Part shown: positions 44,749-56,681 of the stretch, one piece after another
Layout: each line of letters starts with the position of its first letter
Numbering within the stretch: position 1 is the first letter of the stretch
Source: Streptomyces sp. HSG2
GTDB lineage: Bacteria > Actinomycetota > Actinomycetes > Streptomycetales > Streptomycetaceae
Assembly (NCBI RefSeq): GCF_016598575.1
Contig: NZ_CP066801.1
Span: forward strand, 1,046,001-1,110,000
Length of the DNA: 64,000 bases
Direction of reading: 5' to 3'
The notes under the pieces: model-generated
The model's input: only the letters and a program-made list of their open reading frames with translations
The model's database searches: none
What the model was told of the DNA's origin: nothing
Translations under genes and position numbers: made by a program

Positions 44749-46226
44749 CTGCCCGCCTCCTCGATCCGCGGGAGCGGCCCACGCAGCGGCTCCGCCACGA
44801 GGTCGACGCCCTCCGTACTCACCACCCTCGCGTCGACCATAAGACCGGCACTCAGGCCCTCGCTGCTCGTGAGGAGCACTTGGCCGTCCGTCTCCGGCGC
44901 CTGGTGCGCCGCTCGACCGAGCACACCGTCGGGGCCTTCGACGGACTCGACCAGGACGCTGACGGTCGATCCCACACGCTCCTCGGCCCGCTGGCCGACG
45001 AGTTCTTCCGCGAGCCGGGACACGCGAGCCAACCGGTCGGCGACGACCTCGGCGGGGAGCTTGTCCCGGTAGCCCGCCGCCTCCGTCCCCTCCTCGTCGG
45101 AGTACCCGAAGACACCGATGGCGTCCAGCCTGGCCCGGCTCAGGAAACGTTCCAGTTCCGCGAGATCGGTCTCCGACTCGCCAGGGAACCCCACGATGAA
45201 ATTGGAGCGCACGCCGGCCTCGGGTGCCTTGGCTCGCACGGTCTCCAGCAACTCCAGGAAGCGCTCGGTGTCCCCGAAGCGACGCATGGCCCGCAGCACA
45301 CCCGGCGCGCTGTGCTGGAAGGACAGATCAAAATAGGGGGCGACCTTGGGGGTGGAGGTCAGCACCTCGACGAGCCCCGGACGCATCTCGGCCGGCTGGA
45401 GATAGCTGACGCGAATTCGTTCGATTCCGTCGACCGCGGCCAACTCGGGAAGCAGGGTCTCCAAGAGCCGGATGTCGCCGAGGTCCTTGCCGTAGGAGGT
45501 GTTGTTCTCGGAGACCAACATGACCTCCTTGACTCCCTGCTCCGCGAGCCACCGCGTCTCCCCCAGCACGTCCGAGGGGCGCCGGGAGATGAACGATCCG
45601 CGGAAGGAGGGAATGGCGCAGAACGAGCACCGCCGATCGCACCCGGAGGCCAGTTTCACCGACGCCACGGGAGAACCGTCCAGTCGCCGACGGAGCGGAG
45701 CCCGGGGTCCGGAGATCGGCGCGACGCCCTCGGGAAGATCCTCGGGAACGGTCGTCCCATGTCCGGGGAGGCCCACGGACGAACCCGCGTGCTGCCTCTC
45801 CGCAGGGCTGATCGGCAACAGCTTGCGCCGGTCGCGAGGGGTGTGCGCGGCGTGAACTCCGCCGCCGAGAATGGTCCGCAGCCGGTCGGAGATGTCCGCG
45901 TAGTCGTCGAAGCCGAGCACGCCGTCGGCCTCCGGCAGGGCTTCGGCGAGTTCCTTGCCGTATCGCTCGGCCATGCAGCCCACGGCCACGACGGCCTGGG
46001 TTCTGCCGTGGCCCTTGAGGTCGTTGGCCTCCAAAAGGGCGTCCACGGAGTCCTTCTTGGCGGCCTCGACGAATCCGCAGGTGTTGACCACGGCGACATC
46101 GGCGTCCTGGGCACTCCCCACGAGCTGCCAGCCGTCCGTCTCCAGACGACCCGCGAGCTCTTCGGAGTCCACCTCGTTACGGGCACAACCCAGGGTGACC
46201 AGTGCGACGGTACGGCGTTCAGGCAT
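44745..46226 (-). CDS. rimO: Ribosomal protein S12 methylthiotransferase RimO
   Basis: 493 residues. The N-terminal cluster cysteines are [29 protein letters not shown] and [10 protein letters not shown]. Radical SAM motif [13 protein letters not shown]-like C-terminus follows. It methylthiolates Asp of ribosomal protein S12; MiaB, at 10-12 kb, is its paralogue. The start is the ATG at 46224-46226. It forms an overlapping operon rimO-pgsA-cinA. Confidence 0.94.
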   Translation of the reverse strand: MPERRTVALVTLGCARNEVDSEELAGRLETDGWQLVGSAQDADVAVVNTCGFVEAAKKDSVDALLEANDLKGHGRTQAVVAVGCMAERYGKELAEALPEADGVLGFDDYADISDRLRTILGGGVHAAHTPRDRRKLLPISPAERQHAGSSVGLPGHGTTVPEDLPEGVAPISGPRAPLRRRLDGSPVASVKLASGCDRRCSFCAIPSFRGSFISRRPSDVLGETRWLAEQGVKEVMLVSENNTSYGKDLGDIRLLETLLPELAAVDGIERIRVSYLQPAEMRPGLVEVLTSTPKVAPYFDLSFQHSAPGVLRAMRRFGDTERFLELLETVRAKAPEAGVRSNFIVGFPGESETDLAELERFLSRARLDAIGVFGYSDEEGTEAAGYRDKLPAEVVADRLARVSRLAEELVGQRAEERVGSTVSVLVESVEGPDGVLGRAAHQAPETDGQVLLTSSEGLSAGLMVDARVVSTEGVDLVAEPLRGPLPRIEEAGR

Positions 46227-46358
46227 GGGCTCAAGACTACTTCGTCCCGCGGACGACCCACGTCGACGGGGGTTGGCCGCCCCGCTCGCCCGGCCTCTCA
46301 CCGCGCGGGCGGTCGGGTTCCGCCTCCGGTCCGCGACGCCCGGAGAGCCGCACCGCCC

Positions 46359-47204
46359 CTAGCCGTCCTGGGGATCACCCGTGGTGTATGTCAATCGCTC
46401 CACCGCTCCGGGCTGGAAATCGCCTTCGATCTTCTTGCCGTTCACATGGAGCTGGACGGCTCCGGCGTCGCCGAGAACCAGGTTGATCTCGGAATCGTCC
46501 TGGAAGGTCTTGATCTCACCCTCTTCGAGCAGGCCGTCGAAGAGCACCTTGCCGCTGTGGTCCTTGGCCGAGATCCAGCTGCGTCGTTCCACCGCGCCGA
46601 CCCGAACGGTCACCTTGTCCAGAGGTGCCGCCGCGATCACGCTGTCCGTCGGTTCCGGGCGCGGGCCCGCCGGCGTCGACTCCTCCGATCGAGGGGTGGA
46701 GGACTCGGTGGACGCGGGCGTGCCGCCGCCCGCCAGATTCCCCTCGCTCCCGTCGTCGCCGTCCTTGACGATCGTGAAACCGACGAAGCCGACCAAGCCG
46801 ACGATCGCCGCGACCATGGCCGCCGTCCAGTTCGGTCCGCGTCTCTCGGGTCGGATCCGCTCGGCCTCGAACAAGGTGGCCGGAGTCGACGGCGCACGCC
46901 CCCCTCGGTCGGCGTCGAAGCGCTCGATCAAAGGTTCGGGATCGAGTCCGAGAGCGCGCGCCAGCGCGCGAATATGACCGCGGGCGTACACGTCGCCGCC
47001 ACACGACGCGAAGTCGTCCGCCTCGATGGCCCGCACGATGCCGACACGCACACGGGTGGCACCGCTGAGATCGTCGACGGTCCGTCCCGAGTCCACCCGC
47101 GCGCGCCTCAACGCGTCCCCGACGGTAGGAGTGGACTCCTCGGGAGTGTCCTGGGGCGCCCCGTCGAACGGGCGCTCTTCTTCAGGGGAGTTGTCGATGG
47201 ACAC
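46359..47204 (-). CDS. RodZ-like HTH membrane protein
   Basis: 281 residues. N-terminal HTH_25 domain (VGDALRRARVDSGRTVDDLS, VYARGHIRALARALGLDPE). One membrane helix (TAAMVAAIVGLVGFVGFTI), then a Ser/Thr/Pro-rich linker and a DUF4115 domain (KTFQDDSEINLVLGDAGAVQ). RodZ links MreB to wall synthesis in rods; in Streptomyces the role is less clear. The GTG at 47202-47204 follows AAAGG. It is between rimO and ftsK on the same strand. Confidence 0.88.
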   Translation of the reverse strand: MSIDNSPEEERPFDGAPQDTPEESTPTVGDALRRARVDSGRTVDDLSGATRVRVGIVRAIEADDFASCGGDVYARGHIRALARALGLDPEPLIERFDADRGGRAPSTPATLFEAERIRPERRGPNWTAAMVAAIVGLVGFVGFTIVKDGDDGSEGNLAGGGTPASTESSTPRSEESTPAGPRPEPTDSVIAAAPLDKVTVRVGAVERRSWISAKDHSGKVLFDGLLEEGEIKTFQDDSEINLVLGDAGAVQLHVNGKKIEGDFQPGAVERLTYTTGDPQDG

Positions 47205-47464
47205 GGGGGCGCCTTTCGAGCGTGTAGCCGCCTGTGCTAAGGCTTCAGTGTAGGGGTGGTACGAACGGGTGGAGCAACCCGGCGACCGACCCCGCTACGC
47301 CAGGGGAAGGGTTCGACACACCGATGGCGGAGCGGCGGTCGCCCCAGCCGCTCGGCAGGGCGTAGAGCGCGCGTTCCTGGTGGCGCGCGACGCACGCACG
47401 CCGTCCCGGCCCGCCCGGGTCGGACCGACCCCGGCCACGAGCCGCCCGGGCCGGTCGCGTGTCC

Positions 47465-50191
47465 CTACCCCTCGGACTCTCCTCGGATCAGCGCGAGAAC
47501 ACCGTCGAGCTCTTCGGGCTTCACCAGGACGTCGCGCGCCTTGGAACCCTCACTGGGTCCCACCACGTTCCGCGACTCCATGAGGTCCATCAGTCGTCCG
47601 GCCTTGGCGAACCCGACCCGGAGCTTGCGCTGGAGCATGGAGGTCGAGCCGAACTGGGTGGACACGACCAACTCCGCCGCCTGGCACAACAGATCGAGGT
47701 CGTCACCGATGTCCTCGTCGATCTCCCTCTTCTGCTTGGTTCCCACCACGACGTCGTCTCGGAAGACCGGGGTCATCTGCTCCTTGCAGTGCCGGACGAC
47801 CTCGGCGACCTCCTCCTCGGTCACATACGCTCCCTGCATCCGTACCGGCTTGTTCGCCCCCATGGGGAGGAACAGCCCATCGCCCTTTCCGATGAGCTTC
47901 TCGGCGCCGGGCTGGTCGAGGATGACCCTGGAGTCGGCGAGCGAGGATGTGGCGAAGGCCAGACGGGAGGGGACGTTCGCCTTGATCAGACCGGTCACGA
48001 CGTCGACGGAAGGGCGTTGGGTGGCGAGCACCAGGTGGATGCCGGCCGCGCGCGCGAGCTGGGTGATCCGCACGATGGCGTCCTCGACGTCACGTGGGGC
48101 GACCATCATGAGATCGGCCAGCTCGTCGACGATCACCAGGAGATAGGGGTAGGGCCGCAGCTCGCGCTCGCTCCCCGGAGGCGGCTCCACCCTGCCCTCG
48201 CGCACGGCACGGTTGAAGTCGTCGATGTGCCGGAACCCGTAGGCGGCGAGGTCGTCGTAGCGCAGGTCCATCTCTCGGACGACCCACTGGAGCGCCTCCG
48301 CGGCCCGCTTGGGGTTGGTGATGATCGGCGTGATCAGGTGAGGGATGCCCTCGTAGGCCGTCAGCTCCACGCGCTTGGGGTCGACGAGGATCATGCGCAC
48401 GTCCTCGGGGGTCGCACGCATCATCACAGAGGTGATCAGACAGTTGACGCAGGACGACTTGCCGGAGCCGGTGGCCCCGGCGACCAGCAGGTGGGGCATC
48501 TTCGCCAGCGAGTGCATCACATACCCGCCCTCGACGTCCTTCCCGAAGGCGACCAACATCGGATCGTCGTCCTCCGCGGACTCGGCGAGGCGGAGGACGT
48601 CGCCGACGTTGACCATCTCGCGGTCGGTGTTGGGGATCTCGATCCCGACTGCCGACTTGCCGGGGATCGGGCTGATGATCCGTACGTCCGGACTCGCCAC
48701 CGCGTACGCGACGTTCTTGGTGAGCGCGGTGATGCGCTCGACCTTCACCGCGGGCCCGAGTTCGACCTCGTAGCGCGTCACCGTGGGTCCCCGGGTGAAA
48801 CCGGTGACCCGGGCGTCGACCTTGAACTGGCTGAACACCGTGGTGAGCGCGCGGACGACGGCGTCATTGGCCGCGCTGCGCGCCTTGCCGGGCCCACCCC
48901 GGGCAAGGAGGTCCAACGGCGGCAGGGCGTAGGTGACATCGCCGGAGAGGCGGAGTTGTTCCGCACGGGGTGGCAGATCGCGCTCCGTCGCGGGTGGGGA
49001 CTTGGTGAGGTCGGGGACCTCGGCGCTCTCGCGGAGACCGCCACCGCGAGGAGACCCCGCCGCCCCCGGCGGGCCCGGTCGGGTGGGCGGCGCGGGCGAG
49101 GGGGGCGGCGCGGGTGCCGGTGCGGGGGCAGTGTGCTCCCGATCGGCCGAGTGGACGCCCTGGGTGAGGTCGGCGACCAGCCGTGAGGGCGGCATCCCGT
49201 GCAACACCGCGCCGTCCAGGTCGGTGGCCGCGGCCGCCGCCACGTCCACCGGATCGCTCGCACGGCCCACGTCGGGTTGCGGCACGGCCGGCCGCCGGGG
49301 GCGCGTCCGTCGTCGCGCCGGAGTGTCCGGCGCAGCCGCGGAACGGGACACGGGCGCGGGACGGGCCGCCGTGGCCACCTCCTCGGAGGCGTCGTACACC
49401 GGGTGCTCGGAGTCGGAGTCGTCCGGCTCCCTGACAAGACCGAGCCGAACCCCCAACTGTCGCGACCGTTCCGGGATCGCGCTCACCGGTGTGGCGGTGA
49501 CCACCAGCAGTCCGAAGACGGTGAGCAGCACCAGCATCGGCACCGCCAGGACGTCGGTCATCATGTGCGACAGCGGCGTGGCCACCGCCCAGCCGATCAG
49601 GCCCCCCGCGTTCCTTATGGCTTGTATGCCGTCGATGCGAGCGGGCGAGCCCGCGGCGATGTGCACCTGCCCGAGAACCCCGACGACCAGCGCCGACAGA
49701 CCGATGACGATGCGGCCGGTGGCCTCGGGTTTCTCCGGGTGCCGGACGAACCGCATCGCCACGACCACCAGGAGGATCGGGAGCATCAGATCGAGTCGGC
49801 CGAAGGCACCGGTGACGAGAATCTCCACCAGGTCGCCCAGGGGGCCGCGAAGATCGGCCCAGGTTCCCGCGGCCACGATCAACGCGACCGCGAAGAGCAG
49901 CAGAGCCACGCCGTCCTTCCGATGCGCGGGGTCGAGGTTGCGCGCCCCCTCTCCGAGCCCGCGCAGCACGGCACCGACGGCGCGGCCGAGTCCCAGCCAG
50001 AGGGCCCGAAGAAGGCGGTGGACGCCGCCGGGACGAGAAGTCGGAGGCGGCGACGACCTCCGACCGGGCCGCCTTCCGGCCGGGGCTCGCTTGACGGCGG
50101 GCTTCTTCGGGACGGCCTTCCTCGCCGGAGCCTTCGACCGAGCCGGCTTCTTCGCGGGCTGCTTCTTGGCTGAGGAGGGACGTGAGGCCAT
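47465..50191 (-). CDS. ftsK: DNA translocase FtsK
   Basis: 908 residues. A basic N-terminal region (Lys/Pro/Ala-rich), then four or five membrane segments (VALLLFAVALIVAAGTWADL, LMLPILLVVVAMRFV and others), an Ala/Pro-rich linker, then the RecA-like motor: Walker A AGATGSGKSS, Walker B LVIVDELADLMM, and the gamma domain with RVGFAKAGRLMDLMESRNVV. It moves chromosomes at sporulation septa. The start is the ATG at 50189-50191. Confidence 0.95.
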   Translation of the reverse strand: MASRPSSAKKQPAKKPARSKAPARKAVPKKPAVKRAPAGRRPGRRSSPPPTSRPGGVHRLLRALWLGLGRAVGAVLRGLGEGARNLDPAHRKDGVALLLFAVALIVAAGTWADLRGPLGDLVEILVTGAFGRLDLMLPILLVVVAMRFVRHPEKPEATGRIVIGLSALVVGVLGQVHIAAGSPARIDGIQAIRNAGGLIGWAVATPLSHMMTDVLAVPMLVLLTVFGLLVVTATPVSAIPERSRQLGVRLGLVREPDDSDSEHPVYDASEEVATAARPAPVSRSAAAPDTPARRRTRPRRPAVPQPDVGRASDPVDVAAAAATDLDGAVLHGMPPSRLVADLTQGVHSADREHTAPAPAPAPPPSPAPPTRPGPPGAAGSPRGGGLRESAEVPDLTKSPPATERDLPPRAEQLRLSGDVTYALPPLDLLARGGPGKARSAANDAVVRALTTVFSQFKVDARVTGFTRGPTVTRYEVELGPAVKVERITALTKNVAYAVASPDVRIISPIPGKSAVGIEIPNTDREMVNVGDVLRLAESAEDDDPMLVAFGKDVEGGYVMHSLAKMPHLLVAGATGSGKSSCVNCLITSVMMRATPEDVRMILVDPKRVELTAYEGIPHLITPIITNPKRAAEALQWVVREMDLRYDDLAAYGFRHIDDFNRAVREGRVEPPPGSERELRPYPYLLVIVDELADLMMVAPRDVEDAIVRITQLARAAGIHLVLATQRPSVDVVTGLIKANVPSRLAFATSSLADSRVILDQPGAEKLIGKGDGLFLPMGANKPVRMQGAYVTEEEVAEVVRHCKEQMTPVFRDDVVVGTKQKREIDEDIGDDLDLLCQAAELVVSTQFGSTSMLQRKLRVGFAKAGRLMDLMESRNVVGPSEGSKARDVLVKPEELDGVLALIRGESEG

Positions 50192-50333
50192 GGGTGCGAG
50201 ATTACCGGTGGAGGCGCCCGTGAACACGCGCTCGGGCGGCTTCACCCCCTCGTGTCCCGCCGCCGCCCGGCGCGAACTCGCCCCGCGCACGGATGACCTG
50301 ACATCCGTTCACGCGCGGTTGGCGCCGCGGCTG

Positions 50334-50993
50334 CTACTCGCCGGGGGAGCCCGGCTCCAGGGCGTCCAGCGCACGCCGCAGACCGGTGAGTTTGCGTTCC
50401 AGGTGTGCCGCGGTGGCCACGACCGCGGCATCCGACGACTCTCCGCCCAACTGCTTGGACAGTGCCTCGGCCTGCTCCTCGACGGCCGCCAGCCGGGCGG
50501 AGAGCTCCGCGAGCAATCCGGCCGGCTCCGCCGCCCCGTGCCGCTCCGACCTGCCTCCGGCGTCCAACTGCAACCGAAGCAACCCCGCCTGCTCCCGCAG
50601 TTGGCAGTTCTTCATGTACAACTCGACGAAGACGGAGACCTTCGCCCGCAGGACCCAGGGGTCGAACGGCTTGGAGATGTAGTCCACGGCTCCGGCCGCG
50701 TAACCGCGGAAGGTGTGGTGCGGACCATGGTTGATGGCGGTGAGGAAGATGATCGGGATGTCCCGGGTGCGTTCCCGCCGCTTGATGTGCGCGGCCGTCT
50801 CGAAGCCGTCCATCCCCGGCATCTGGACATCCAGCAGGATGACCGCGAAATCGTCCGTGAGCAGCGCCTTGAGCGCCTCTTCCCCTGACGATGCCCGCAC
50901 CAGCGTCTGATCGAGCGCGGAGAGGATCGCCTCCAGCGCCAGCAGATTCTCCGGCCGGTCATCGACCAGGAGGATCTTGGCCTTCTGCACCAT
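50334..50993 (-). CDS. osaB: Response regulator OsaB
   Basis: 219 residues. The receiver has phosphoacceptor Asp in VILLDVQMPGMDG, Thr in IIFLTA and Lys in YISKPFD. The C-terminal part is coiled coil (LSARLAAVEEQAEALSKQL) rather than a DNA-binding domain, so it likely works by protein contact. S. coelicolor osaB is required for osmoadaptation and aerial growth. Start ATG at 50991-50993 with GGAGGG upstream. It is followed by ftsK and preceded by the hybrid kinase OsaA gene. Confidence 0.9.
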   Translation of the reverse strand: MVQKAKILLVDDRPENLLALEAILSALDQTLVRASSGEEALKALLTDDFAVILLDVQMPGMDGFETAAHIKRRERTRDIPIIFLTAINHGPHHTFRGYAAGAVDYISKPFDPWVLRAKVSVFVELYMKNCQLREQAGLLRLQLDAGGRSERHGAAEPAGLLAELSARLAAVEEQAEALSKQLGGESSDAAVVATAAHLERKLTGLRRALDALEPGSPGE

Positions 50994-51212
50994 GGCCTGC
51001 CCTCCTCGCCCCGGCGTGGGGCCTCCCCAGTCCACAGGACCCGGGGCGGCGGCAGGCGCCACCCCCGGGGACGGCTCCCTTCCGCCGCCGGTCCTCGTGC
51101 CGGTCATCGTAGCCGCACCCCGCCTGCCACCACACCCTGTCACCGCGATGTCACTGCGCACGATACGGGAACGCGGCTCCGTCCCGGCTGGTTCCCCTCC
51201 CGGGCCACGGGG

Positions 51213-54200
51213 TCAGGCAGGGTGAGTCCACTCTTCCATCACCGCCAGCAGGTGATCCGGGTCGACCGGCTTGGTGACGTAGTCCGAGGCACCCGACTCG
51301 ATCGCCTTCTCCCGGTCCCCCTTCATGGCCTTCGCGGTCAGCGCGATGATCGGCAGTCCCGCGAACTGCGGCATCCGACGGATGGCGGTCGTCGTGGCGT
51401 ACCCGTCCATCTCGGGCATCATGATGTCCATCAGGACCACCGCGACGTCGTCGTGCTGTTCCAGGACCTCGATCCCCTCACGCCCGTTCTCCGCGTAGAG
51501 CACGGAGAGGCCGTGCTGTTCCAGCACGCTGGTGAGGGCGAAGACGTTGCGGATGTCGTCGTCGACGATCAATACCTTCTGGCCCCCGAAGAGCACGCCG
51601 CTTCGGGGCACCGGGTCGGCCTCCGCGTCGGGGGCCGACCATCGTGTCGGCACGGCGGGAGACGCCGACGCCTCCTGCCGTCGGTCCCGGAAGAGAGCCG
51701 CGGGGCCGCTCACGGCCTCCTGGTAGGAGGTCACCTCCGCCGGCGGCCCGGTCTCACTCTCGGGCCGAGTCGACGCCTCGGCCCTGGAGGAGGCCTCCGA
51801 GGCGCCGTCCTCCCTCGGGGGCACCGGCTGGGCGTATCCGTGCGGCGGCAGCTCCGCGGGGTGAAGCGGCAGATAGAGGGTGAAGGTGGAGCCGCGACCC
51901 GGCTCGCTCTGCGCGTGGATCTCACCACCGAGAAGTTGCGCGATCTCTCGCGAGATCGACAACCCCAGGCCAGTGCCACCGTATTTACGGCTGGTCGTCC
52001 CGTCGGCCTGCTTGAACGCCTCGAAAATCACCCGCATCTTGCTCGCCGCGATCCCGATGCCGGTGTCGGTCACCGAGAAGGCGATGATCTCGGCATCCGG
52101 ATCGGTCAGCGAACCCGCTTCCAGCAACTGTTCCCTGATGGCGGGCGGAACCTCGTCCCGGATGGGCCGGATGACCAGCTCGACCGACCCGGAATCCGTG
52201 AACTTCACGGCGTTGGACAACAGGTTGCGCAAGACCTGGAGCAGACGCTGCTCGTCGGTGTGCAACGTCGCGGGCAATTCGGGCGAGACCCGCACGGACA
52301 GGTCCAGTCCCTTCTCCGCGGTGAGGGGCCGGAAAGTCGCCTCGACGTAGTCGACGAGTTGGACGAGAGCGATCCGGGTCGGAGAGACGTCCATCTTGCC
52401 CGCCTCGACCTTGGACAGGTCCAGGATGTCGTTGATCAGCTGAAGGAGGTCGGAGCCCGCGCCGTGAATGGTCTCGGCGAACTCCACCTGCTTGGGCGAG
52501 AGATTGCCCTCGGCGTTGTCCGCCAGGAGCTTGGCCAGGATGAGGAGCGAGTTCAAGGGGGTCCGCAACTCGTGGGACATGTTGGCCAGGAACTCGCTCT
52601 TGTAGCGCATGGAGACGGCGAGTTGCTCGGCCCGCTCCTCCAGGACCTGCCTGGCCTCCTCGATCTCGGTGTTCTTGACCTCGATGTCGCGGTTCTGCTG
52701 GGCCAGCAACTCCGCCTTCTCCTCCAGCTCGGCGTTGGAGGCCTGCAGGGCCTTCTGCCGCAGTTCAAGCTCCTCCGAGCGCTCCCGCAGCTGCTCGGTG
52801 AGCTCCTGCGACTGTTCGAGGAGCACCTCGGTCTTGGTGTTGACCGAGATGGTGTTGACGCTGGTCGCGATCATCTCCGCGATCTGGCTGAGGAAGTCCC
52901 TCTGGATCTGCGTGAACGGGGTGAAGGAGGCCAACTCGATCACCCCCAGTACCTGCCCCTCGAAGAGGACGGGAAGGACGATCACCTGGGCGGGTGGGGC
53001 CTCGCCGAGACCGGAGGAGATCTTCAGGTAGCCGCTCGGCGCGTTCTCGACCAGGATCGTCCTCCTCTCCTCGGCCGCCGTGCCGACGAGCGCCTCCCCA
53101 GGACGGAACGAGGTGGGCATGGACCCTGTCGAATAGCCGTAGGAACCGAGCATGCGGAGTTCGTACTGGCCCTCGCCGCCTCCGGCGGGCTCCTTGTCGT
53201 CGACGAGCGGCAGGGCGAGGAAGAAGGCGCCGTGCTGGGCCGAGACGACCGGCGTCAGCTCGCTCATGATCAATGAGGCGATGTCCTGCAGGTCCCGGCG
53301 CCCCTGCATCAGCGCGGAGATGCGAGCCAGGTTGCCCTTGAGCCAGTCCTGCTCCTTGTTGGCGATCGTGGTGTCACGCAGGTTGGCGATCATCTTGTTG
53401 ATGTAGCCCTGAAGTTCGGAGATCTCCCCCGAGGCATCCACGTCGATCTTCAGATTCAGGTCGCCGCGGGTCACCGCGGTGGCCACTCGGGCGATGGCCC
53501 GGACCTGCCGCGTCAGGTTGCCGGCCATCTCGTTCACCGACTCGGTCAGGTCGCGCCACGTCCCGTCGACGTCACGGACGCGAGCCTGCCCCCCGAGCTG
53601 GCCCTCGGTCCCCACCTCGCGCGCGACCCTGGTGACCTCCTCGGCGAAGGAGGACAACTGATCCACCATCGTGTTGATGGTCGTCTTCAGCTCCAGGATC
53701 TCCCCGCGGGCATCGATGTCGATCTTCTTGGTCAGGTCGCCCTTGGCGATGGCCGTCGTCACCATGGCGATGTTGCGGACCTGCCCGGTGAGGTTCGACG
53801 CCATCTGGTTCACGGACTCGGTGAGGTCCTTCCACGTGCCCGCCACTCCCGGGACATGCGCCTGACCTCCGAGGATGCCGTCCGTTCCCACTTCACGGGC
53901 CACCTTGGTGACCTGCTCCGCGAAGGAGCTGAGGGTCTTCACCATGGTGTTGAAGGTGTCCGCGAGCTGCGCCACCTCACCCCGGGCCTCGATCGTCACG
54001 GTCCGGGTCAGATCGCCGTTGGCGACGGCGGCGGCCACCTGGGAGATGTTCCGCACCTGCACGGTGAGGTTCTTGGCCATCAGGTTGACGTTGTCGCTGA
54101 GGTCCTTCCAGATGCCGACCACACCGGGGACGTGCGCCTGGCCACCCAAGATGCCCTCCGTCCCCACCTCGCGCGCGACCCGCGTCACCTGCTCGGCGAA

Positions 54201-56681
54201 CGAGGACAACTGATCCACCATCGTGTTGACGGTCGTGACCAGCTCCAGGATCTCGCCCTTGGCATCGACGGTGATCTTCTTCGAGAGGTCCCCCTTGGCG
54301 ACGGCGGTGGTGACCTCGGCGATATTGCGGACCTGCATGGTCAGGTTGTTCGCCATCCCGTTCACGGACTGGGTCAGGTCCTTCCAGGTACCGGAGACGC
54401 CCTGCACCTCGGCCTGGCCGCCCAGGATGCCCTCCGTCCCCACCTCGCGCGCGACCCGCGTCACCTCCTGGGCGAACGAGGACAACTGATCCACCATCGT
54501 GTTCAGCGTGTTCTTCAGCTCCAGGATCTCCCCGCGCGCGTCCACCGTGATCTTCTGGGAGAGATCACCGCGGGCCACCGCCGTGGCGACCTGCGCGATG
54601 TTGCGGACCTGAGCAGTGAGGTTCCCCGCCATGCCGTTCACCGAGTCGGTCAGATCCCGCCAGACGCCCGCGACGCCGGGGACCTGCGCCTGGCCCCCGA
54701 GGCGCCCCTCGGTCCCCACTTCGCGCGCGACCCGGGTCACCTGCTCGGCGAACGAGGACAACTGATCCACCATCGTGTTGATGGTGTTCTTCAGTTCCAG
54801 GATCTCGCCGCGCGCGTCGACGTCGATCTTCTGGGACAGATCGCCCCGCGCCACGGCGGTCGTCACCTGCGCGATGTTGCGCACCTGTGACGTCAGGTTC
54901 CCGGCCATGGAGTTGACGGAGTCGGTCAACTCCTTCCATGTACCCGAGACCCCGTCCACGCGGGCCTGACCGCCCAGCCGGCCCTCCGTGCCCACGTCCC
55001 GGGCCATGCGAGTGACCTGGTCGGCGAAGCTCGACAACTGGTCGACCATGGTGTTCACGGTGTTCTTCAGCTGGAGCATCTCGCCGGAGACGTCCACGGT
55101 CACCTTCTGCGAGAGATCACCGTTGGCCACCGCCGTCGTCACCTGCGCGATGTTGCGTACCTGACCGGTGAGATTGCGGAACGCCGTGTTGACCGAGTCG
55201 GTCAGGTCCTTCCACGTCCCCGCCGCGCCCGGCACCTGCGCCTGACCGCCCAACTCGCCCTCGACGCCGACTTCCCGCGCCACCCGGGTCACCTCGGCAC
55301 CGAAGGAGGAGAGCTGGTCGACCATGGTGTTGACGGTGTTCTTCAACTCCAGCATCTCGCCGGCCACGTCGACCGTGACCTTCTGCGACAGATCGCCGTT
55401 GGCCACCGCCGTCGTCACCGCGGCGATGTCGCGCACCTGGGTGGTGAGGTTGCGGAACACCGTGTTGACCGAGTCCGTCAGGTCCTTCCAGGTACCCGCC
55501 GCGCCTGGGACGTTGGCCTGACCTCCGAGACGTCCCTCGGCGCCGACCTCGTTGGCCACCCGGGTGACCTCGTCCGCGAAGATGCGCAGTGTCTCGGTCA
55601 TCTGGTTGATCGTGTCGGCGAGGCGCGCCACCTCGCCACGCGCCGGCACCGTGACCTTGCGGGACAGATCACCGTTGGCCACGGCGGTGGTGACCTCCGC
55701 GATCCCGCGTACCTGCGCGGTGAGGTTCCCCGCCATGGTGTTGACGGAGTCGGTGAGCTCCTTCCAGACCCCCGCGACCCCCGGCACCCGCGCCTGACCG
55801 CCCAACGCGCCCTCGGTCCCCACCTCACGCGCTACCCGGGTCACCTCCGAGGAGAACGCGGAGAGCTGGTCGACCATGGTGTTGACGGTGTTCTTCAACT
55901 CCAGCATCTCGCCGGCCACGTGGACCGTCACCTTGCGGGACAGGTCGCCCTTGGCCACCGCCGTGGTCACCAGCGCGATGTCCCGTACCTGTGCGGTGAG
56001 CCGGTACGCCATCGTGTTGACGGAGTCCGTGAGGTCCTTCCAGGAGCCCGACATCCCCCGCACCCTGGCCTGACCGCCGAGCTTGCCCTCGGTGCCGACC
56101 TCGCTCGCCACACGGGTCACCTCGTCCGTGAACGTCGACAACTGGTCGACGAGGTTGTTCACGGTCCGCCCGACCTTCAGGAACTCCCCCCGCAGCGGAT
56201 GACCCGCGCCGTCCGGGGCCGCCGTCCGCAGCTCCATCCGAGGTGACAGATCACCGTCGGCCACGGCGGAGAGGACGCGGCCCACCTCGGAGACCGGCCG
56301 CACGAGATCGTCGACCAGCGCGTTGGAGTGGTCGATGGCCACCGCCCAGGCGCCCTCCGCCGCCCCGGTCTCGAGACGCTCCGTGAGCCTGCCCTCACGC
56401 CCGACCATGCGCCGCACCCGGGCCAGCTCGCCGGTCAGGTGCAGGTTGCGGTCGGCCACCTCGTTGAAGACGGCGGCGATCTCCGACATCACCCCGTCTC
56501 CCGACACCGTGAGCCGCTTGCGGAAGTTGCCGTCCCGCATCGACTGCAGAGCCGCCAGCAACCGGTTCAGGGCGACCGTGTCCACAGTGGTGGTACCGCC
56601 CCGAGGCCTTCCCCGGGTACTCGACGACGGCTTGCCCTTCGCACGCGTCTCCGTGCCCCGCGCCCCTGCGCCAGACTCCAC
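51213..56681 (-). CDS. osaA: Hybrid histidine kinase OsaA with HAMP array
   Basis: 1822 residues, no membrane segment, so probably cytosolic. Residues 40-1130 are tandem HAMP-like repeats; GDLS/T-type motifs occur about eleven times and VGxEGxLGGQA ten times. Then GAF (about 1150-1320, [17 protein letters not shown]), coiled coil ([19 protein letters not shown]), HisKA with His in [17 protein letters not shown], HATPase with N box [13 protein letters not shown] and G box [17 protein letters not shown], and a receiver with Asp in [16 protein letters not shown]. It acts with OsaB, whose gene lies 219 bp downstream. The GTG start has GGAGGGA upstream. Confidence 0.93.
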   Translation of the reverse strand: MESGAGARGTETRAKGKPSSSTRGRPRGGTTTVDTVALNRLLAALQSMRDGNFRKRLTVSGDGVMSEIAAVFNEVADRNLHLTGELARVRRMVGREGRLTERLETGAAEGAWAVAIDHSNALVDDLVRPVSEVGRVLSAVADGDLSPRMELRTAAPDGAGHPLRGEFLKVGRTVNNLVDQLSTFTDEVTRVASEVGTEGKLGGQARVRGMSGSWKDLTDSVNTMAYRLTAQVRDIALVTTAVAKGDLSRKVTVHVAGEMLELKNTVNTMVDQLSAFSSEVTRVAREVGTEGALGGQARVPGVAGVWKELTDSVNTMAGNLTAQVRGIAEVTTAVANGDLSRKVTVPARGEVARLADTINQMTETLRIFADEVTRVANEVGAEGRLGGQANVPGAAGTWKDLTDSVNTVFRNLTTQVRDIAAVTTAVANGDLSQKVTVDVAGEMLELKNTVNTMVDQLSSFGAEVTRVAREVGVEGELGGQAQVPGAAGTWKDLTDSVNTAFRNLTGQVRNIAQVTTAVANGDLSQKVTVDVSGEMLQLKNTVNTMVDQLSSFADQVTRMARDVGTEGRLGGQARVDGVSGTWKELTDSVNSMAGNLTSQVRNIAQVTTAVARGDLSQKIDVDARGEILELKNTINTMVDQLSSFAEQVTRVAREVGTEGRLGGQAQVPGVAGVWRDLTDSVNGMAGNLTAQVRNIAQVATAVARGDLSQKITVDARGEILELKNTLNTMVDQLSSFAQEVTRVAREVGTEGILGGQAEVQGVSGTWKDLTQSVNGMANNLTMQVRNIAEVTTAVAKGDLSKKITVDAKGEILELVTTVNTMVDQLSSFAEQVTRVAREVGTEGILGGQAHVPGVVGIWKDLSDNVNLMAKNLTVQVRNISQVAAAVANGDLTRTVTIEARGEVAQLADTFNTMVKTLSSFAEQVTKVAREVGTDGILGGQAHVPGVAGTWKDLTESVNQMASNLTGQVRNIAMVTTAIAKGDLTKKIDIDARGEILELKTTINTMVDQLSSFAEEVTRVAREVGTEGQLGGQARVRDVDGTWRDLTESVNEMAGNLTRQVRAIARVATAVTRGDLNLKIDVDASGEISELQGYINKMIANLRDTTIANKEQDWLKGNLARISALMQGRRDLQDIASLIMSELTPVVSAQHGAFFLALPLVDDKEPAGGGEGQYELRMLGSYGYSTGSMPTSFRPGEALVGTAAEERRTILVENAPSGYLKISSGLGEAPPAQVIVLPVLFEGQVLGVIELASFTPFTQIQRDFLSQIAEMIATSVNTISVNTKTEVLLEQSQELTEQLRERSEELELRQKALQASNAELEEKAELLAQQNRDIEVKNTEIEEARQVLEERAEQLAVSMRYKSEFLANMSHELRTPLNSLLILAKLLADNAEGNLSPKQVEFAETIHGAGSDLLQLINDILDLSKVEAGKMDVSPTRIALVQLVDYVEATFRPLTAEKGLDLSVRVSPELPATLHTDEQRLLQVLRNLLSNAVKFTDSGSVELVIRPIRDEVPPAIREQLLEAGSLTDPDAEIIAFSVTDTGIGIAASKMRVIFEAFKQADGTTSRKYGGTGLGLSISREIAQLLGGEIHAQSEPGRGSTFTLYLPLHPAELPPHGYAQPVPPREDGASEASSRAEASTRPESETGPPAEVTSYQEAVSGPAALFRDRRQEASASPAVPTRWSAPDAEADPVPRSGVLFGGQKVLIVDDDIRNVFALTSVLEQHGLSVLYAENGREGIEVLEQHDDVAVVLMDIMMPEMDGYATTTAIRRMPQFAGLPIIALTAKAMKGDREKAIESGASDYVTKPVDPDHLLAVMEEWTHPA
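53400..56130 (-). repeat. Tandem repeat encoding the HAMP array
   Basis: A unit of about 276 bp (92 codons) recurs roughly ten times. Units share long near-identical runs (for example GACTCGGTCAACxxCATGG-type and GGxGGTCAGGC segments on the coding strand). The most similar stretches are in the central units. It lies inside osaA and could vary by recombination between units. Confidence 0.85.

Noticed and set aside
53400..56130. Regularly spaced repeats resembling an array
   Set aside because: They are in-frame HAMP-coding units of about 276 bp inside osaA, too long and coding, so not CRISPR or a minisatellite.
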